The position numbers and the translations under genes are program-made. The notes below the pieces were generated by a model, which ran no database searches, was not told the DNA's origin, and worked only from the letters and a program-made list of their open reading frames with translations. A DNA stretch of 14,093 nucleotides from JBBSHJ01 sp038253135 (GTDB lineage Bacteria > Actinomycetota > Actinomycetes > Mycobacteriales > QHCD01): assembly GCA_038253135.1 (NCBI GenBank), contig JBBSHJ010000087.1, forward strand, positions 1 to 14,093, read 5' to 3'. The stretch's first letter is position 1. Every line of letters begins with the position of its first letter. Of the stretch, positions 13,518 through 14,093 are shown piece by piece.

Positions 13518-14093
13518 CAGCGATCACTCCAGGCGCCCTGGGCCATTACATTCTGCACCGCGAGCGTGTCGTCGAGGACCACGAGATCGGCGTCGAGTCC
13601 GGCCGCGATCGCGCCGAACCGGCCGGTGCCGCCGATCACGGCGGCCGGCGCGGCGGATGCGGCGTGCGACGCCGCCTCGATCGTGAGGCCGACCTCGGTG
13701 ACGGCGCGGGCGACCGCGCGCTCCATCGTCAGCGTGCTGCCGGCGATCGAGTCGGTGCCGGCGAGCGTCGCCTTGCCGCCGCGTACGACGACCTTGCGCG
13801 CGCCGAGGTCGTAGTCGCCGTCGCCGACACCGGCGGCGGCCATCGCGTCGGTGACGAAGCACAGCCGGTCGCCCGCGAGCTGGGCCAGCATCCGCACCAC
13901 CGCGTCGTGCAGGTGGATGCCGTCGTTGATCGCCTCACAGGCGACCCCGCTGTCGCGGGCCGCGCCGACCGTGCCGGGATCGCGGTGGTGCAGCCCGCGC
14001 ATCCCGTTGAAGGTGTGGGTGAGGATCGCGGCACCGGCCGCGAAACCGCTGACGGCGTCGGCATAGTGCGCGTCGGTGTGTCCGATGGCCGGG
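13517..14093 (-). CDS. nagA: N-acetylglucosamine-6-phosphate deacetylase, C-terminal part
   Basis: Only the last 191 codons are present; the 5' end lies beyond the right edge. The fragment opens with PAIGHTDAHYADAV and then LTHTFNGM, giving the two metal-binding histidines of NagA, followed by NDGIHLH and the catalytic Asp in FVTDAMAAAG. It ends with the typical GRFGAIAAGLDADLVVLDD that closes the amidohydrolase fold. NagA removes the acetyl group from GlcNAc-6-phosphate (AgaA does so for GalNAc-6-phosphate) in the cytosol. The coupled aldolase downstream makes a GalNAc route possible, in which tagatose-1,6-bisphosphate would be the aldolase substrate. Confidence 0.95.
   Translation of the reverse strand, partial: PAIGHTDAHYADAVSGFAAGAAILTHTFNGMRGLHHRDPGTVGAARDSGVACEAINDGIHLHDAVVRMLAQLAGDRLCFVTDAMAAAGVGDGDYDLGARKVVVRGGKATLAGTDSIAGSTLTMERAVARAVTEVGLTIEAASHAASAAPAAVIGGTGRFGAIAAGLDADLVVLDDTLAVQNVMAQGAWSDR

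Overview
The window is very GC-rich, uses GTG and possibly TTG starts, and encodes families typical of Actinomycetota: a DUF4235 protein, a DUF4129/MoxR/DUF58 cluster, an actinobacterial-type Bax inhibitor-1 family protein and UdgB. I read it as a chromosomal segment of a high-GC actinobacterium. I see no insertion sequence, phage gene, CRISPR array or rRNA. Genus cannot be fixed from the sequence alone.

Layout. (1) At the left edge, on the minus strand, are the first 15 codons of a cystathionine beta-synthase/cysteine synthase-type enzyme. It is followed by about 490 bp with no convincing gene but with a 39-bp tandem repeat. (2) An APH-family kinase (minus) and a membrane-anchored SGNH/GDSL hydrolase (plus) diverge from a 136-bp intergenic region. 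(3) A small conserved-looking hypothetical and a Bax inhibitor-1 family membrane protein lie on the minus strand, then a tRNA gene. Diverging from the tRNA is a lipoprotein with a polysaccharide-deacetylase-like domain. (4) A minus-strand run of closely packed genes reads, in order of transcription: UdgB, a DUF4129-type membrane protein, a two-helix membrane protein, MoxR ATPase, DUF58 protein, a multi-span membrane protein and a type II NADH dehydrogenase. Several junctions overlap or are nearly abutting. (5) A DUF4235 protein on the plus strand converges with a class II sugar-bisphosphate aldolase and the 3' end of nagA, which overlap each other and point to amino-sugar catabolism.

The most interesting point is the tRNA at 3711-3783. 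By position its anticodon is UAA (reads UUA), yet it has a five-base variable region, so it is a class I tRNA and not the long-arm Leu tRNA normally expected for that codon. UUA is very rare in such GC-rich genomes. I found only three in-frame TTA codons in the genes of this window: one near the start of each gene flanking this tRNA (codon 24 of the Bax inhibitor-1 family gene, codon 14 of the deacetylase-like lipoprotein) and one at codon 70 of the APH-family kinase. This suggests a bldA-like, codon-based control module built on an atypical tRNA. That is inference and needs testing.
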